From the NCBI GenBank assembly GCA_006538405.1, contig BJKQ01000010.1, forward strand, positions 62,001 through 126,000: 64,000 nucleotides of DNA, read 5' to 3'. Source of the stretch: Hansfordia pulvinata (Eukaryota; Ascomycota; Sordariomycetes; Xylariales). The notes below the pieces were generated by a model. It made no database searches, was not told the origin of the DNA, and saw only the letters and a program-made list of their open reading frames with translations. Shown here piece by piece: positions 12,801-25,265 of this stretch. Position 1 is the stretch's first letter, and each line of letters begins with the position of its first letter. Both the position numbers and the translations under genes were made by a program.

Positions 12801-14050
12801 CCACCAAAGCCACCTCGCAGTCGTTCTTCGAAAAGGCACTCGCTGGCCAATTGGAGGGCATGTCACTTGATGATGATGCCGCGGCAGTGAATGGCCTGGA
12901 TGACGAAGCGGGTGAGGCTGCCGCTGTTAAGGGCGGCGTCTTGGAAGACGATGACGACGAAGACGCTGCTGGCTGGGATATGGGCGAAGATATTGCCCCA
13001 GAGGCGGACAACGACTTCGTGAACGTGGAGAGCACCGACGCTGGAGGTTCTGGGAGCAGTGAAGCCGATCTCTGGGCCCGCAATTCGCCGCTGGCAGCCG
13101 ACCACATTGCTGGTGGCTCGTTTGAGTCTGCCATGAATCTGCTTAACCGTCAAGTGGGCGCTGTCAACTTCGCGCCGCTCAAGCCTCGTTTCATGGAGAT
13201 CTACTCTGCATCCAAGACGTATCTCCCGGCATCCGCTGGTTTGCCACCTCTTGTCAACTTTGTCCGACGCACCATGGATGAGACGGACCCCAGGAAGGTT
13301 CTGCCAATCATCCCCCGGGACCTCGAGTTCCTTGGATCTAGCGACCTGCAGAGAGGCTATGACTCGATGAAGTCAAACAAACTTGAGGAAGGCCTGAATA
13401 TCTTCAAGGGTATACTGCATGCGCTGCTCGTCAACGCGGTCACCAGCGAGAGCGAAGTGGCCGAGGCCAAGAAGGTCATCACCGCTGCTAGCGAGTACAC
13501 GGTAGCCATGTCCATCGAGCTTGCACGCAGGAATCTTGGGGCCAACGACGCTGTGACCAGCAATCCTGAGCTTCTCAAGAGGAGCTTAGAATTGTCGGCG
13601 TATTTCACAATTCCCAAGATTGAAGTTGTGCACCGACAGCTTACCCTGCTGAACGCCATGAACCTGGCTTCACGCAGTAAGAACTTTAGCTCGGCGCTCA
13701 GCTTTGCAAACCGTATCCTGGCCAACCAAGGATCTGCCAAGATCCAGGAATCCGTAAGTCTAACCCCCCAAAGTCCTCGAGCACGAGCGTGGCTAATCCC
13801 GTGACAGGCCAAGAAAACGAAGACCATCTGCGAGCGCAACCCGCACGACACAGTCGAGATTGAATACGACCAATTTGCCGAATTTGAAATCTGCGCCGCC
13901 AGCCACACGCCCATCTACAGCGGAACGGCCTTTGAGGAGTGCGCATTTGACGGCTCCAAATACCACACGAAGTATAAGGGCACTGTGTGCGTGGTATGCG
14001 AGGTCTGTGAGGTCGGCAAGCACGGCAGTGGCTTGAAGCTATTCAACTAG
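9838..14050 (+). CDS. COP1: Coatomer subunit alpha (alpha-COP)
   Basis: Large scaffold subunit of the COPI coat, which acts in Golgi-to-ER and intra-Golgi traffic and binds dilysine cargo signals through its N-terminal propeller. Six exons: 9838-9867, 9945-9994, 10210-10529, 10687-12585, 12639-13753 and 13808-14050, all GT-AG, giving 1218 residues, the family's normal length. The N-terminal WD40 propeller shows repeat ends IQLWDYR, IKVWSYQ, IRIWNWQ, VRVWDIS, IKLWRFS and IRVWDSQ within about the first 290 residues. A WD-associated helical region follows. An acidic linker ([11 protein letters not shown]) is near residue 870, and the C-terminal alpha-COP domain ends with a [10 protein letters not shown] cysteine cluster. 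The start gives MQASSG before the conserved MLTKFE, so translation might instead use the internal ATG at 9856. Splice junctions reconstruct conserved sequence at every joint (for example [14 protein letters not shown]). Confidence 0.96.
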
Positions 14051-15450
14051 GGCTTTCCCTACGCGCGAGTTCAACCGGCGGGCTGGCGTTGTTGCTGGCG
14101 GGCAGATGGCCACTAGATGAAGGCACATTGAGACTGCTGAACGAACGAGGACGGTCAAAGCTGTCGGTTTCCGCTATCGATGAATGATTGATGATAAAGC
14201 CCTGGTCCAGACTCGTGGAACTTCAAGCACCTGGCGAACATTGCTTCGTGTCGCATATCCAGGGGGGATAGTTCAAGAATAGTTTACGCCGGGTTACAGA
14301 AAACTGCAATTTCAAGCAATTCCTTCTACCTTTGCGATTATGTCCTGTGGTCGCGGTCGATACTCCGTCTAATCAACTGTCCGTGCCGAGTAGACATGGT
14401 TCAATCGGCTCATACTCGTGCCCTGGTCTACCTACATGAGGATGTAATTGATCGTACTGAGACGTAGCACGACCATACAGGGCTACGTAGTACACAGGAT
14501 GAAGGTAAGCCCAACTTCTTGTGGAAACAAACAAGAGCCCCGGATGACGACGCTGCCTTTCACCACGCATGTCCCCCACATAAGTAGGGGCTGATTACAA
14601 CAGAAGGCAGGCAGCGGCTTCAGAGATGAGTTTCGGGTACTAGAAACGAGTACTTCCTGGTAGTTTGATTGATTGCTTGATCCCCGGGTCTAGCCGTTAA
14701 TCCAGAGCGCTGCTGACTCTCACAGGCTTGCTACCACTGCCGCAGGACAAGGAACGCAGCATACGAACCATACATGCATGATGGTAGCCGACTGTTTGAG
14801 GTCATTCGCCTATTGAATCCATGTCCTCGACCTCGAATACGTTTCGTCAACCACTTCGCGACAGAGGAAGGCCACCTCATCAGGCCCGGTTTCTCGGCCG
14901 CTTTTCCTCTCGCGATCCCGGACATACCATTGACTTCGCCCTCTGCGCTGGCGTGCTAGCATGTCTTCACGTCTCCAGTCCCTGCAAGCAATCCTTTCCT
15001 TCCACCTGTCACCAATGCAGGCTTCAGCCGAGTCTAGAGGAAACTGAGCCGGTAATGGGAGGGCCGTCTGCGGAACAGATCTCAACCCAATATGAACTCC
15101 CGGCCCCTGTCTGTTTATCGTCGTGTCCTAGTGTAATCATGAATCAATGCCACGCTGCGAAATGTCCCCGGGAAACGCCCTGCCGGTGTTCCTGGAACAC
15201 CGCGCGAGATCGGCGCGGTGTTGCCTCAACGAGTCATACTCGAAAGATGAGCGGCCAGGAAGACTAGACATTTTGAACAGCACAAAAAGCAAGTGGGAAT
15301 GCTCTACCCACAGCCGTGCCAGCCTCATTGGCTTCGGCCCCGGCAACGACTGGCAACGACTGTCAGAAAGGTGGTGCCGAATCCGAATTACAGTAGTGCT
15401 GCGGCCAGGGATACCGATTGACACAACCGTGTCAAACTTGGCCTCTTAAT
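14051..15450. other. Convergent intergenic region
   Basis: Lies between the 3' ends of the alpha-COP gene (+) and the Rpn12 gene (-). Only short, overlapping frames on both strands without family resemblance. No RNA gene recognised. Confidence 0.5.
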
Positions 15451-16386
15451 CTAGACGATTGTCTCGAGCTCACGAGCATAGCCCAGTGTGTTCTCGATGA
15501 TCATGCGGCTAATGTCGTCATCCTTGGCGGCGGCGGCGGCGGCCGATCCGTCTTCGGCGGGGAAGTAGATGTGACCATCGCGAACAGCCCAGCCACGATG
15601 ACGAGCGAAATCGATGACGGCGCCCTCAGAGTCCAGGAAGAGCAGGGATTTTGTGCTGCTCAATGGCAAAGAGGGGTAGGCACGTTCACTGGACGAGGCA
15701 ATCTCGGAGCGGATCTGAGAGGTGAGGATCTGATGGAGAGGAAATGTGAGCAGCTTGGTCAAGCCAGGAATCGGGGTTGTGTAGATGGGGATGGGATAAG
15801 CGCCTACCTCGGAGAAGACGCCGTACTCCTCGCAGGGGACCTCGCGGCTCTTCATAGCCTTCCAGACGCGGTCGTAGCTACCCTCCATGAGCCAGCGCTC
15901 GAGACGGATAGGGTAGCCAAGGAAGCGGTCGTTCTCAATGAGCTCCTCGCCCGAGGGGCTGGCGGCGGGGGACTTTGTGTGAGAGTCTGTAGAGGCGGCC
16001 TCGCGGCAGGCAAGGGACTCGAGCTCGCTGTGGAACTCGGCGTATCGGCCCTGGGTGAGGAGCAGTAGGAGGTGGAGGCCTGTGACCTTGTTGCGGTCGG
16101 GGTGATCATGGGCAAGGTCGGGATGGTCGTAAAAGGGTTGGAGCTGTGCGACGTAGCGAGAGAAGGCGTCAGGGTCTTGAGCGCGAATGGCGAAGAGAGC
16201 GCCGGCCTCATAAACGTCGCGAGCGGCGCGGGCAAGCTGGGGAGAGTCGGTAGTGGAGGGGGTCAGGGCGTTGAGTTGCAACAGGGCCATTTTGGCCTTC
16301 GAAAGGAGGGGCGAGGCCTCGGCATAGGGCATGCGAGGGTTGGACTGTAGCTGCTTGAGCACAGCCTGGAGGGTCTTGTCGGCCAT
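15451..16386 (-). CDS. RPN12: 26S proteasome regulatory subunit Rpn12 (lid)
   Basis: Non-ATPase subunit of the proteasome lid (PSMD8 in mammals), a PCI-domain helical protein needed for lid assembly and function in ubiquitin-dependent proteolysis. Two exons, 16386-15808 and 15729-15451, give 285 residues. The joint restores the conserved run YGVFSE-ILTSQIRSEIASSSE, followed by AYPSLPLSSTKSLLFLDSEGAVIDFA and the PCI-type end with ISRMIIENTLGYARELETIV. The intron (15807-15730, 78 nt, GTAGGC...CAG) is a multiple of three and contains no stop, so a naive frame reads straight through it and adds 26 residues. I treat it as an intron because homologous sequence is continuous across it. The start chosen is MADKTLQAVLKQL; the frame continues upstream to 16701 but that part is low in family character. 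Transcribed toward alpha-COP. Confidence 0.9.
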   Translation of the reverse strand: MADKTLQAVLKQLQSNPRMPYAEASPLLSKAKMALLQLNALTPSTTDSPQLARAARDVYEAGALFAIRAQDPDAFSRYVAQLQPFYDHPDLAHDHPDRNKVTGLHLLLLLTQGRYAEFHSELESLACREAASTDSHTKSPAASPSGEELIENDRFLGYPIRLERWLMEGSYDRVWKAMKSREVPCEEYGVFSEVGAYPIPIYTTPIPGLTKLLTFPLHQILTSQIRSEIASSSERAYPSLPLSSTKSLLFLDSEGAVIDFARHRGWAVRDGHIYFPAEDGSAAAAAAKDDDISRMIIENTLGYARELETIV

Positions 16387-19300
16387 GTTGGGACGTTGTC
16401 GAAAGTTGCGATGGTCGAACGGGCTGGCGGGTCGGAGGAGAACGGAGAGGTGGTTGATATACTGATGATGGCGGCGGTGGTGTTGAGGTGGAAGCTGCGA
16501 GTGAGGAACACGTCGGCGATGACGACGAGCCAGATGCGGCGGATAAGGCAACGAGGCGGCACGTCGAGCGATCCACAGGTGCGCCTGTACTTGTCGCGGG
16601 TACGAGTGATGAAAGGGCGTCCTCGTACCTTTCAGGCAGGCACGTCTGACGAACCAAGCATCTGGATGCGGCGGGTGGGACTCTCCTTGGGCCGTTCCCA
16701 TGTATCCCTAGCCCTCGCTCAGGTGTCCAAGTACGAGCCTTTCACGGTCGGAATTGTGATTGAAGCTACATGTACCTATCCGTAAGATGTACCTACATAG
16801 CTTCTTCCCTGTTCAGGACATTTACATGTTCAAGTCTCGACAATTTGAGGTACATCCATGGATCCATGTAGGCGCCTACCCACCGGGCACATCATGTACT
16901 CGTACGTACCTTGAGGCACGCGTGCACGAGTCTCACCGGGGCTTCTCAGTCCACACTGTCTCGTCGCCTCGGTTATCTATGTGATCTCAATTCAGAACTA
17001 AATGAGATCTCCTAGAAGAGCAGTACTATCCTGCTTGCATTACTTTCGCACATCAGTGTGTTTTTCAGACTGTGATAGGCCGGCCGGAGGGCCATTCCGG
17101 CAGTCTGGCATGAGGTTGCTGTACGAACAAACGCCTTCGGCCCAGCACCATGTCAGGCTGAGCCAACAGCGGCCACTTATGATGGATCCTCATTCGCAGC
17201 AATGGTCTCCGGTATGTTGCAGTGGAACGGTCGCTCAGGTGCTAGCATACGGCGTTGTCTCCCGTTTCAGCCTTTGTTGTGCGGCGTTGTCGCGAGAAGT
17301 TCCTCATTCGCACTCTGGCCTGCAAGCGCATGAATCAGCCGGTCTCTCGAGGGACAAAGTGGCAACTGATTCGGGTCTTTCGGCGTAAAGCTGGTGCACC
17401 ACTACACGTGACCAAACTAAGATGTTTGGCTCAGTCAGAGGTTTAGTACCCTGAAGATCCCAGGTGTTGGAGGTTCCATCTTCGGTGCGAATCCCTAGGT
17501 CGATTCGGGCTGACCACTCAATGGCTAGATCGAAGGGTCCGCTATGTTTGAGTTGTCAACATACGGTATTGTGAGGAATCTTTCTGGTCGGGTCGAACGG
17601 TGATGTGTTGGAACGGAGGTCCCGTCAGGCAGTCGCCTGGGCTGCTCAGTTTCGGCTCCTCACGCCGGCAGTTGCCCTGGTTATGGTTGACTTGACTCAG
17701 AACCTCACTGCGACTTTGAGCATCCGTAGGGTGTCAAGCGGGGGAGTTTGGCCGGTTCTCGGCGAGTAGGGCATGGAGGGAATCTTCGTCTGTTGTGCCC
17801 TGCTTGCAACCTGCCGGCTTGCTCTTGTACCAAACTTGCAAGGCCGGGACATCGCGACTGTCGCCCCGCCCTCCTGCCGATACCCTCATCCGAGTCAGCT
17901 TTTACTCTTCCGTCGATGCTACAGACAAGTAGTCGCTCATCAAGTCACCATTGCCTTGTTAGGTAGTCCTCTCTTTAGTATGGGACGCAAGTGGCGAGGC
18001 TGGAACATCATGCACCTGGGGTTGACTGTTTACTAGGTGCAGGCTGTGATGGCGGCCAGTGATTACCTTTTCGAAGTAGCTTCATAGCGCAGAGGTCCGT
18101 AAATATGCTTGTGTATAACCTTGGGTCCTCCCTACTACCTCCGCTGATACTCTGCAATATCCATGTTAATCCGATTGACGACTCTGGGGACGATGGGTGT
18201 AGGAACGTAGCTTGCTGGGGATCCAGAGCCCTTCGCGTCCCCGATGTTCACAACGTGGAATGTCCAGCGCAACCGGTGATTCGAGGAACAAATGCCGAGA
18301 CTTGCGGAAGTCGAATTTTCAGTTCTGATTTTCATTACTACGTGTGGATGTGATGTCTTCAAGGGCGCGATGCATCGAGTCAACGACGAGGAAATCTTCT
18401 AGGCTATCTACCATTGGCTCTCCTTGCGAAATCTTGCAATTTGGAAACGCCAGATAATCAGCCACGACGCAATGGCTCTGGCTGAACCAGTTCGAGCCCA
18501 AGGTGTATATCGGGCAACCGTGGCACACGTGCGCTCGGGTGGTCTTCCAACAACATCTCGACTGCAGTTCTTCGGGCAACCATGGCGACTCCCTGCACCA
18601 CACCCCTGAGCCCTGGCTTTCTTCGTAAGCCCACGTCTCGGCAGTAGCCTCTATATACTTTCATGCATCCCGTGGGTTCGTGTCCACACCACTCAGCACT
18701 GCGATGCATGCCTACGAGCATTGCCTGGGCCATGGGCTACCCGACGTCGGTTGCAGCTTCGTGTTCACACGACAGCCATTAGCCCGGAGCCCAGACCAAC
18801 CTACGAAGCAAGGCATCACACCAGCGTGGCTATGCGTGCCATTAACAGCTCCGATAGGCCGATCTGGTCATTGGAGTTGCGGGACATGCAGTGGCCACAT
18901 CAGATGACGGCCGGGCTCCCCACATGTAATGGCTGCTCGCTTTCGCACAACGGTCGAGAATCATTGCCGAGCTCGCATTACTATCACCTGGATAGTTGTG
19001 GTCATGGACTCATGGACCTGAAATGATCTCGAACTTCGAAGCCTACCCCACCATTGACAGCTTTCTCTGCAGCTCGGGTAGGACCAACAGCATCCGAATG
19101 GCGACGGCATGCCCTGTACACGTGGTTGTCTACCCGCCGACCAGCCCCAAAGTCAAGTCTAACGCCTTAATTCCACAGAGTTGTCATTGGAAGTGGCGGG
19201 AAAGGCCGTGGACGAGCACGTGGTTTCGACAAGGATGGCCCTAGTTTCTGGTGCTATAGACAATCAGGCGCCGTAACAGGTCGGCCGCCTCCAGTCGTGG

Positions 19301-19778
19301 TGTTGAGTCTTGACCTAAGGAGCGAGAGCACAATCAAGACAGGAGCAAAGTCTTCAGTGCACGGGCTGGAGTGCACGGGCTGGGAGCCATTGTCAACATC
19401 AGACACTGCTCTCCACCTGTAAATTGCCATGGCATGTTCCTGTGCCTGGACCACTGGACTGGGACCACCAAGGAAGGACCGGCAGCAGTAGGGGAGCGCA
19501 GGCTTCATAAAGATGCTACGATAGACGCCCATGAGAGGATATGCTTCCCAGGCGCATCATCCCATCTTATTCTGCTCTTGTTGCCGAGACAGCTCTAGCA
19601 AGCACACGCTCGTTCGTTATTGTTTCGACTTGACCACGCTCGCCCGATACACGCGGGGCAGGCTGCAAGTCACAAGATACCCCTTTTACGTCGTTACTCG
19701 GTTTTCTCTCTTTGCCCCTCGCTACGATTGATCGGAGCCGACACGGCCAGAAACGTCGTAATACCTTCCCCCAATTAA
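16387..19778. other. Long intergenic region, nothing convincing
   Basis: Promoter of the Rpn12 gene should lie in its first few hundred bases, where TACCTA-type motifs occur around 16770-16800 and 16900-16912. The rest shows only frames below about 130 codons with no recognisable motif, signal peptide or splice structure. No tRNA or rRNA seen. Confidence 0.4.
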
Positions 19779-20340
19779 TCAATATCTCTTCAACGCACGG
19801 CAGTCATCCCAGATTCTGTTTCCAAGCTTGGCAGTAAAGAGAAGAGAAAGAGCAGCAGCCAAGATGACGTCGACGATGACCATAACAAAGGCGTCCTACA
19901 GCCGGCCTTTCCAGCTGTTGCACCCGCAACTGTGCGCGCCGACGCCGCCACGAGTCGAGCAGTGGGCACGAAGGGGGCCAAGCGCAAGACGCGACCGGAA
20001 CTTTCTGAACCTCAAGCTATCCGACGCATTCGAACGTGAGTGACAGCCCCGCGCACCACACAGCTGATTTCGTGTTCTTTTCCCCTTTCTTCTCTCTTTC
20101 TTCTTTCCTGTCCCTCGTTGCTCTGCACTTCGGCCACCCCTTATTCCTTGGGGTTTCTTGGCAGGCCAAGATAAGATGTGTTTTGGTTGGGCAAGGCCCC
20201 GGGCGGCAGCAGAGATACGAGCCAATGCCGAAGGCCTGCCGTGTCGTCGTTGCAGCCATGGCCGCGCAGGGGAAACCAGGGAGCGGTCCGGAGCGGGCTA
20301 CATGTGCGCACGGCAAGACGCAGTGCCGCATGAAACATGA
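19779..20340 (+). pseudogene. Possible two-exon gene fragment, basic protein
   Basis: Weak candidate. One frame without an ATG is open from the stop near 19776 to a strong donor GTGAGT at 20036. It reads as a plausible hydrophilic protein (KLGSKEKRKSSSQDDVDDDH..., then KRKTRPELSEPQAIRRIR). Splicing to an acceptor at 20195 would continue in frame through EIRANAEGLPCRRCSHGR to a TGA at 20338-20340; this second part has a CxxC pair and another Cys, loosely like cysteine-bearing fungal proteins of unknown function. No start exon was found and the downstream part ends early, so this may be a relic, a misread gene or chance. It lies alone in a 5.5-kb gap between Rpn12 and the Skt5-type gene. Confidence 0.2.
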
Positions 20341-21871
20341 CGTCGAAGTTGATGGCAAGCGCAGGGGCGCACGTCGAGGATGGCGGCATAGTCGGCCGAG
20401 CTTGCTTTCCATTTCCTTGAGAGCATCGTGAGGGTTCGTCGGCCGTGGGGCCTCGCGGGCTGTGGTGCTTACATCCATGGGACATGGCTGGCTGATGAGA
20501 GTGACAAGGCGGCTGTGCAAGCGTGGCGAAGCACGGCAACACGAGTCGACCTCATGGATGGATTCAGCCAGTGGCCGGGATGCGCCTGGCCTGCGTCTTC
20601 ACTCCCGGGGTCTCCGTCGCCGACACGCGCAGTCAAATGGCTACGAGAGTACCGTCTACCCACCCTTTCGCTGTCGGTACCTTGCCTTCGTGCACCTGCT
20701 GAACCATGGGAGCCCGGAAAGTGTCAAGTCGCTACCTACGTGCAGGTACCTCCACGGGGTAAGGTACCTTGCAGGGCGAGGTGGGGTTTAGGCGGTGTCC
20801 CGCACCTGGCTTCCCAGCACCCACGCACGTTGGGACGCAGCCGTAGCAGCCAAGCCCCAGCGTGCCAGCCCACTAGAGGTGGTGAAAGCCGCGGGACACG
20901 GGGATCCGATACCTCTGCCCCTCCATTGACGCATCGCCATTCTCGTCATCAGCTGCTTCGTTTCCCGACTGCCCTCGCCTCATACACTGTCTTGTCTTCT
21001 TCACGATCCCATACTGGCTCTCTCAACCAACCCAACCATCTCCCTCGGCTGCTCTGACCATTCCGATCTGTCACGACCACCGCGGTCATTTGGGACTCAT
21101 CGGGTTGCGCCGTTGATGTGTCCGGGATCGACCCCGGCCCCTAGGTTCCATCCCATCCCATCCCACCTGGTTCTTCAGCCCCGCCCAGCCCGGCTCCATC
21201 GGCCTGCCGCCCGCAGCTACTACGGGCATCTCTTCCCGTACCTCATGCAGAGATACTACTCGTAGCAGTAGTAGCTAGCCCGCCCAACCGACCTACTCGT
21301 ACTCGCGCTGCAAGCCATCTGTTCTTTTAACGCCTCTAGGCGGCTTGCTTTGCTGCCAACGCCCATTACTCATGTCCAGGGCTACCACCACCACCAAATC
21401 CACCACCAATTTACGAGTACACACACACACACACACACGCACGCCCGCACACACACGCACACGGCCTGCACCCCTGCCAACCCGCCCGCCTCGCTCGTCT
21501 CATTGATTCTTCCTGCTGCTGCTTGCTTTCCTTGCGCCGTCGCATCGGCACACTCGCTGCCGGACGGCCCCGCCCGCTGCGCTGCTCTCATCCTGGCTTT
21601 CTCCTCCTCGCAAGCGCCCGCCCCCCCCCCCTCCCCACCCCATCGTCCGCCCGCTGCGCTGCCTGGGCTTCAGACTCGCGCCGGCCGGGAATTGGGATAA
21701 TACCGAGTACGGATAGTCCAGCAATAGTGACCCGACGTGGGTGGATCACTGGGCCCAGCCCGCCGGCCCCGGGAACTGGCTGACCAACAAGTTCGTTTGT
21801 GCTCGTTTCTCGCTCACTCTATTTTTACTCATGCAGGTTCCGCCCAGCCGCAACCCGAACCTTCATTAGAC
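20341..21871. other. Upstream region of the Skt5-type gene
   Basis: Probably promoter and leader of the Sel1-repeat gene. Contains GGTACC motifs near 20745-20770, a CAN/CA-rich tract and long C-rich runs (21620-21640). Near 21832-21837 an acceptor-like ATGCAG precedes the chosen start and the frame is open upstream, so an upstream leader intron or an extra 5' coding exon is possible. Confidence 0.4.
21419..21463. repeat. (CA)n microsatellite
   Basis: A run of CA dinucleotides with a few CG interruptions, located in the presumed leader region of the Sel1-repeat gene. Confidence 0.9.
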
Positions 21872-24800
21872 ATGCCTCAGTTGGGAGCAACTTTTACTCC
21901 TGGAGGCGTCGACGACTACTACATGCCCGAGGTCGTTGCCCCGGCACCCCAAAGGTCAGTACCTCTCTTTGCCCGTCTGAGATCAATCTTCATCATCACC
22001 ACCATCACCGACCGCCACTTGTCCGTCGAGCCGCTGCCGCCGTGCGTTTGCCGCTCTTTCCGCGACGCCTCCGCCGCTCCCGCTGCCACTGTTCCCCTCA
22101 CCTGTCCCTTGGACGTGCAGACAAACAGACACTTTCATCAACTTTCATATCAATCTCATGCCCCCTCTTGCTTTGCTCAGCTGAGCCGAGCGGAGCTCAC
22201 CGAGCTCAGCATGGCCTGACACACCTTCTTGCTCCCAAACCCCCCCTCAGTTGTGCTCTTCTCCCTCTTCGCCATGCCCATGAACCCCTCCATCCGTCGG
22301 TCTGTCTCTTCCCCTCCGACACTTTCCCTCCCTCTCCGTCCCCTGCGCCCGCTGCCAGCTCCTCGCCAGATCTTATCCCAATGTGCGCCTACGCTATATC
22401 TCGTCTTCCGGCACTGACCCATCTGACGTGTCCAGGGTTATGCCAGAAGTGCCTGCCAACATGCAACAAGGCCTTCACCGAATGGAACTCGAAGCCAGAT
22501 CTGCCGACCCCAAAAACAGAAGTGGCCCGACTTCGCCCGCCTTCAATCCCAACAACCCCAACTCCAACAACGGACGAGGAGGCACCTTCAGCCCACCCTC
22601 CCAGCACCCGCTGCAACCCGGCCAGTACAGCCCTGCCCACAGCCCTTTCTCTGGCAGTCAAACCGGCAGCCCCGGCTTTGAAAGCTCCAGAGGCAACATG
22701 GATGCTCAGCCCAACTTCTCCTACTTCCCGCAGGTTAGCGGCGAACACATCCCGCCCAGCGATGACGAGAAGGAGTCTGTCCTGGCTGAGAGCCGCCTGC
22801 ACGTTCTCCACTCCAACGACCCCGATATGCAAATCATATGGGCTCGCGATGTCTTGGCCTTTGTCGAGATCGCTGCCGAGAACACGCAGCGTGAGCTTGA
22901 GGCCGTGCGCGCCCCCGGTGACCGGGATTTATCTCGCCCGGCCACACCCAAGATAGAGCATGAGCTGCGTGTCGATGCCATCAATATTGTATCTTACCTC
23001 GCCGACCAAGGCCACCCGGAAGCCCTATTCATTCGCAGCAAATGGTTGGAATTTGGCAAGTTCGGCAAGCGACAAGACAAGAAGGAGGCCTACAGCGGCT
23101 ACAGCATGGCCGCGCAGCAAGGGTGGGGTCGCGCCGACTACCGTATCGGCATGCTCTACGAAAACTCGAACGACATGGACAAGGCACTGAGGCACTATCA
23201 CATGGGCTTGCAGTCTGGTGACTCGGCCGCATCCTATCGCCTGGGCATGATCAGCCTCATGGGCCAACGCGGACAGCCCAAAGACCTGAGCAGAGGCCTC
23301 GAACTCATCAGATCCGCAGCCGACAGCGCCGATGAGGACGCGCCTCAAGGCGCGTTTGTCTATGGAATGCTGATCTCGCGTGATCTCCCCGACGTGAATC
23401 TGCCAGAGGGTTCTCTCCCCTATGATGTCGCCAAAGCCAAGGAATATGTCGAGAAAGCGGCATATTTGGGCTTTGCCAAGGCACAGCTGAAAATGGGCCA
23501 GGCCTACGAACTCTGCCAGATTGGGTGCGACTTCAATCCGGCCTTGTCGCTACACTACTACGGGCTTGCAGCCAAGCAGGGCCAGCCGGAAGCCTGTCTC
23601 GGCGTCAGTAGATGGTTCCTCTTTGGGTATGAGGATGCTTTCCAGAAGAACGAGCAGCTGGCTTTCAAGTATGCCCAGCTGGCTGCGAAGACGAAGCTCC
23701 CCACGGGTGAGTTTGCCATGGGATACTACTATGAAATCGGCATTTCGGTCGACAAGGACGTGCGCGAGGCGCTCAGGTGGTATGAGCTGGCTGCCGAGCA
23801 CGGCAATAAGGACGCCGTGGAGCGCATTCAGGGGCTCGCCGAGGCCAAGACGCTCTCGAAACAAGACCATGAGACAACTGCTTTAACTCGCATCAAGTCA
23901 AAGCACGGCTCGCAGCGAGGGCAGCGGCCTGCTCGTTTCCAACAGCAGCAGCAACAGCAGCAGAGCAGCCACATGCCCACTCTGTCCGAGGATCAATCGC
24001 CGAGGCACTCGCCCCTCCCATCCCCTCAGCCCAACGCCTCCTTTGACCATGCAGGGTCCGGCATGCCCGACCCGTCCCAGCATACGGGTGCTGGTGCCGG
24101 GCGCCAGGCCTTCGCTCTCAACCTCCCCGACCGTTCCAGGTCCGCCGCCCCGTACCCCGAGGACGATCGCCCGCCACCAGCGAACCTGGCGTCGCGGCCC
24201 AAGTCCACCGCTCCCTATCCGGAAGATGACGTGGCGGGTATGAGGCCACAGGCCTCCCCGCGCTTCAGTCCCAACCCGAACATGCGCCCCGCTGGCGCCC
24301 CTGGCGCCGACCGTGCCAACAGCGCCTTCGGCGTCCGCACCAGTTCGCCTGGTCAGCAACAGGGCCTTGGAATTCGACCCTCGCATTCGGCTGGGAACCT
24401 CCCAATTCCTCCAGCTGGTGTCGATCCCAATCGCGGCCGCCCGGCGTCGTCCAATTGGCCGTCTCAGCAGCCTGGAGGTCCTCCTGGTGGCCCGCCTGGG
24501 GGTTATCCGCAGCCTGGCGTTAGCCCATCGCGCCGCGCCGATATGCGCCCCGGAGCATCGCCCTATGACCAGCATGCCGGCATGGGCGGCCCGTCCCCGT
24601 CCGGCTACGATCCACGCATGTCAAGCGGGCCCGGGCCTCGCCCTGGGCCGGCAAACCCGAATGCCAGCCGACTCCAGAAGAACAATCCTAACCCCTATCC
24701 GCCAAGGCAGGGACCTGCGCCTCATGGTCTCCCAATGGGAGGTCCTGGTGGCCCTGGTCCTCGTCCGAGCCCCCGCCCCTCTTCCGGTGCCGCCGATCCG

Positions 24801-25265
24801 TACGGGCGCGGGTCTGCTGCTCCTCACCCAGGTCCTGGGCCCGGCTCGCCCGCCATGAGTGGCGGTCTCGGCCCCCGAACGGATTCCGGGTTCTCCGTCG
24901 GTGGAGGACGCGGCGGGCCAGGGGGCCCCCCCTCCGGTGGCCGCCAGGGTGTTACTCTCTCGGATCGCCCGATGCCGCCTGATACTATGGGTCCCGGTCG
25001 TGCCAGTGCTCCCCCTGCGGGCGTCGGCTCCAGCCCTGCGCCCAGCAGCACCGGGTCATCTGGTCGCCCACCCAAACCGAGTGCCCCGGCCAAGGTCAAT
25101 TCGGGCCCAGCCACCTTTGAGGAGATGGGTATCCCACAGGTTAAGAAGAACGACGACTGCGTAAGTATTCCTTCTTTTGCGCTCCTATCTTTGTCTCCGA
25201 ACTAGAGATGACTTGACTTTGCTTGTGCTGACACAGTGTGCTTCTTGCAACAGGTCGTTATGTGA
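21872..25265 (+). CDS. Sel1-repeat chitin synthase activator (Skt5/Chs4 type), CAAX protein
   Basis: Fungal proteins of this type bind and activate chitin synthase at the plasma membrane and sites of polarised growth. Exons 21872-21954, 22436-25160 and 25254-25265 give 939 residues. The first joint yields APAPQ-RVMPEVPANM. Sel1-type repeats lie at about residues 215-496 (for example AAQQGWGRADYRIGMLYE, EALRWYELAAEHGNKDA). A glutamine tract near 530 and a long Pro/Gly/Ser-rich tail follow. The last exon is only four codons and completes CVVM, a CAAX prenylation box like that of yeast Skt5 (known for the family). The last intron has two possible acceptors; the distal one at 25253 is preferred because the CTGAC branch site lies too close to the proximal AG at 25236. 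The 5' end is uncertain because the frame is open upstream of 21872. The first intron, 481 nt, is unusually long. Confidence 0.87.

Noticed and set aside
20428..21057. 209-codon plus-strand frame
   Set aside because: Low-complexity Pro/Ser/Arg-rich translation, no motif, sits in the upstream region of the Sel1-repeat gene.
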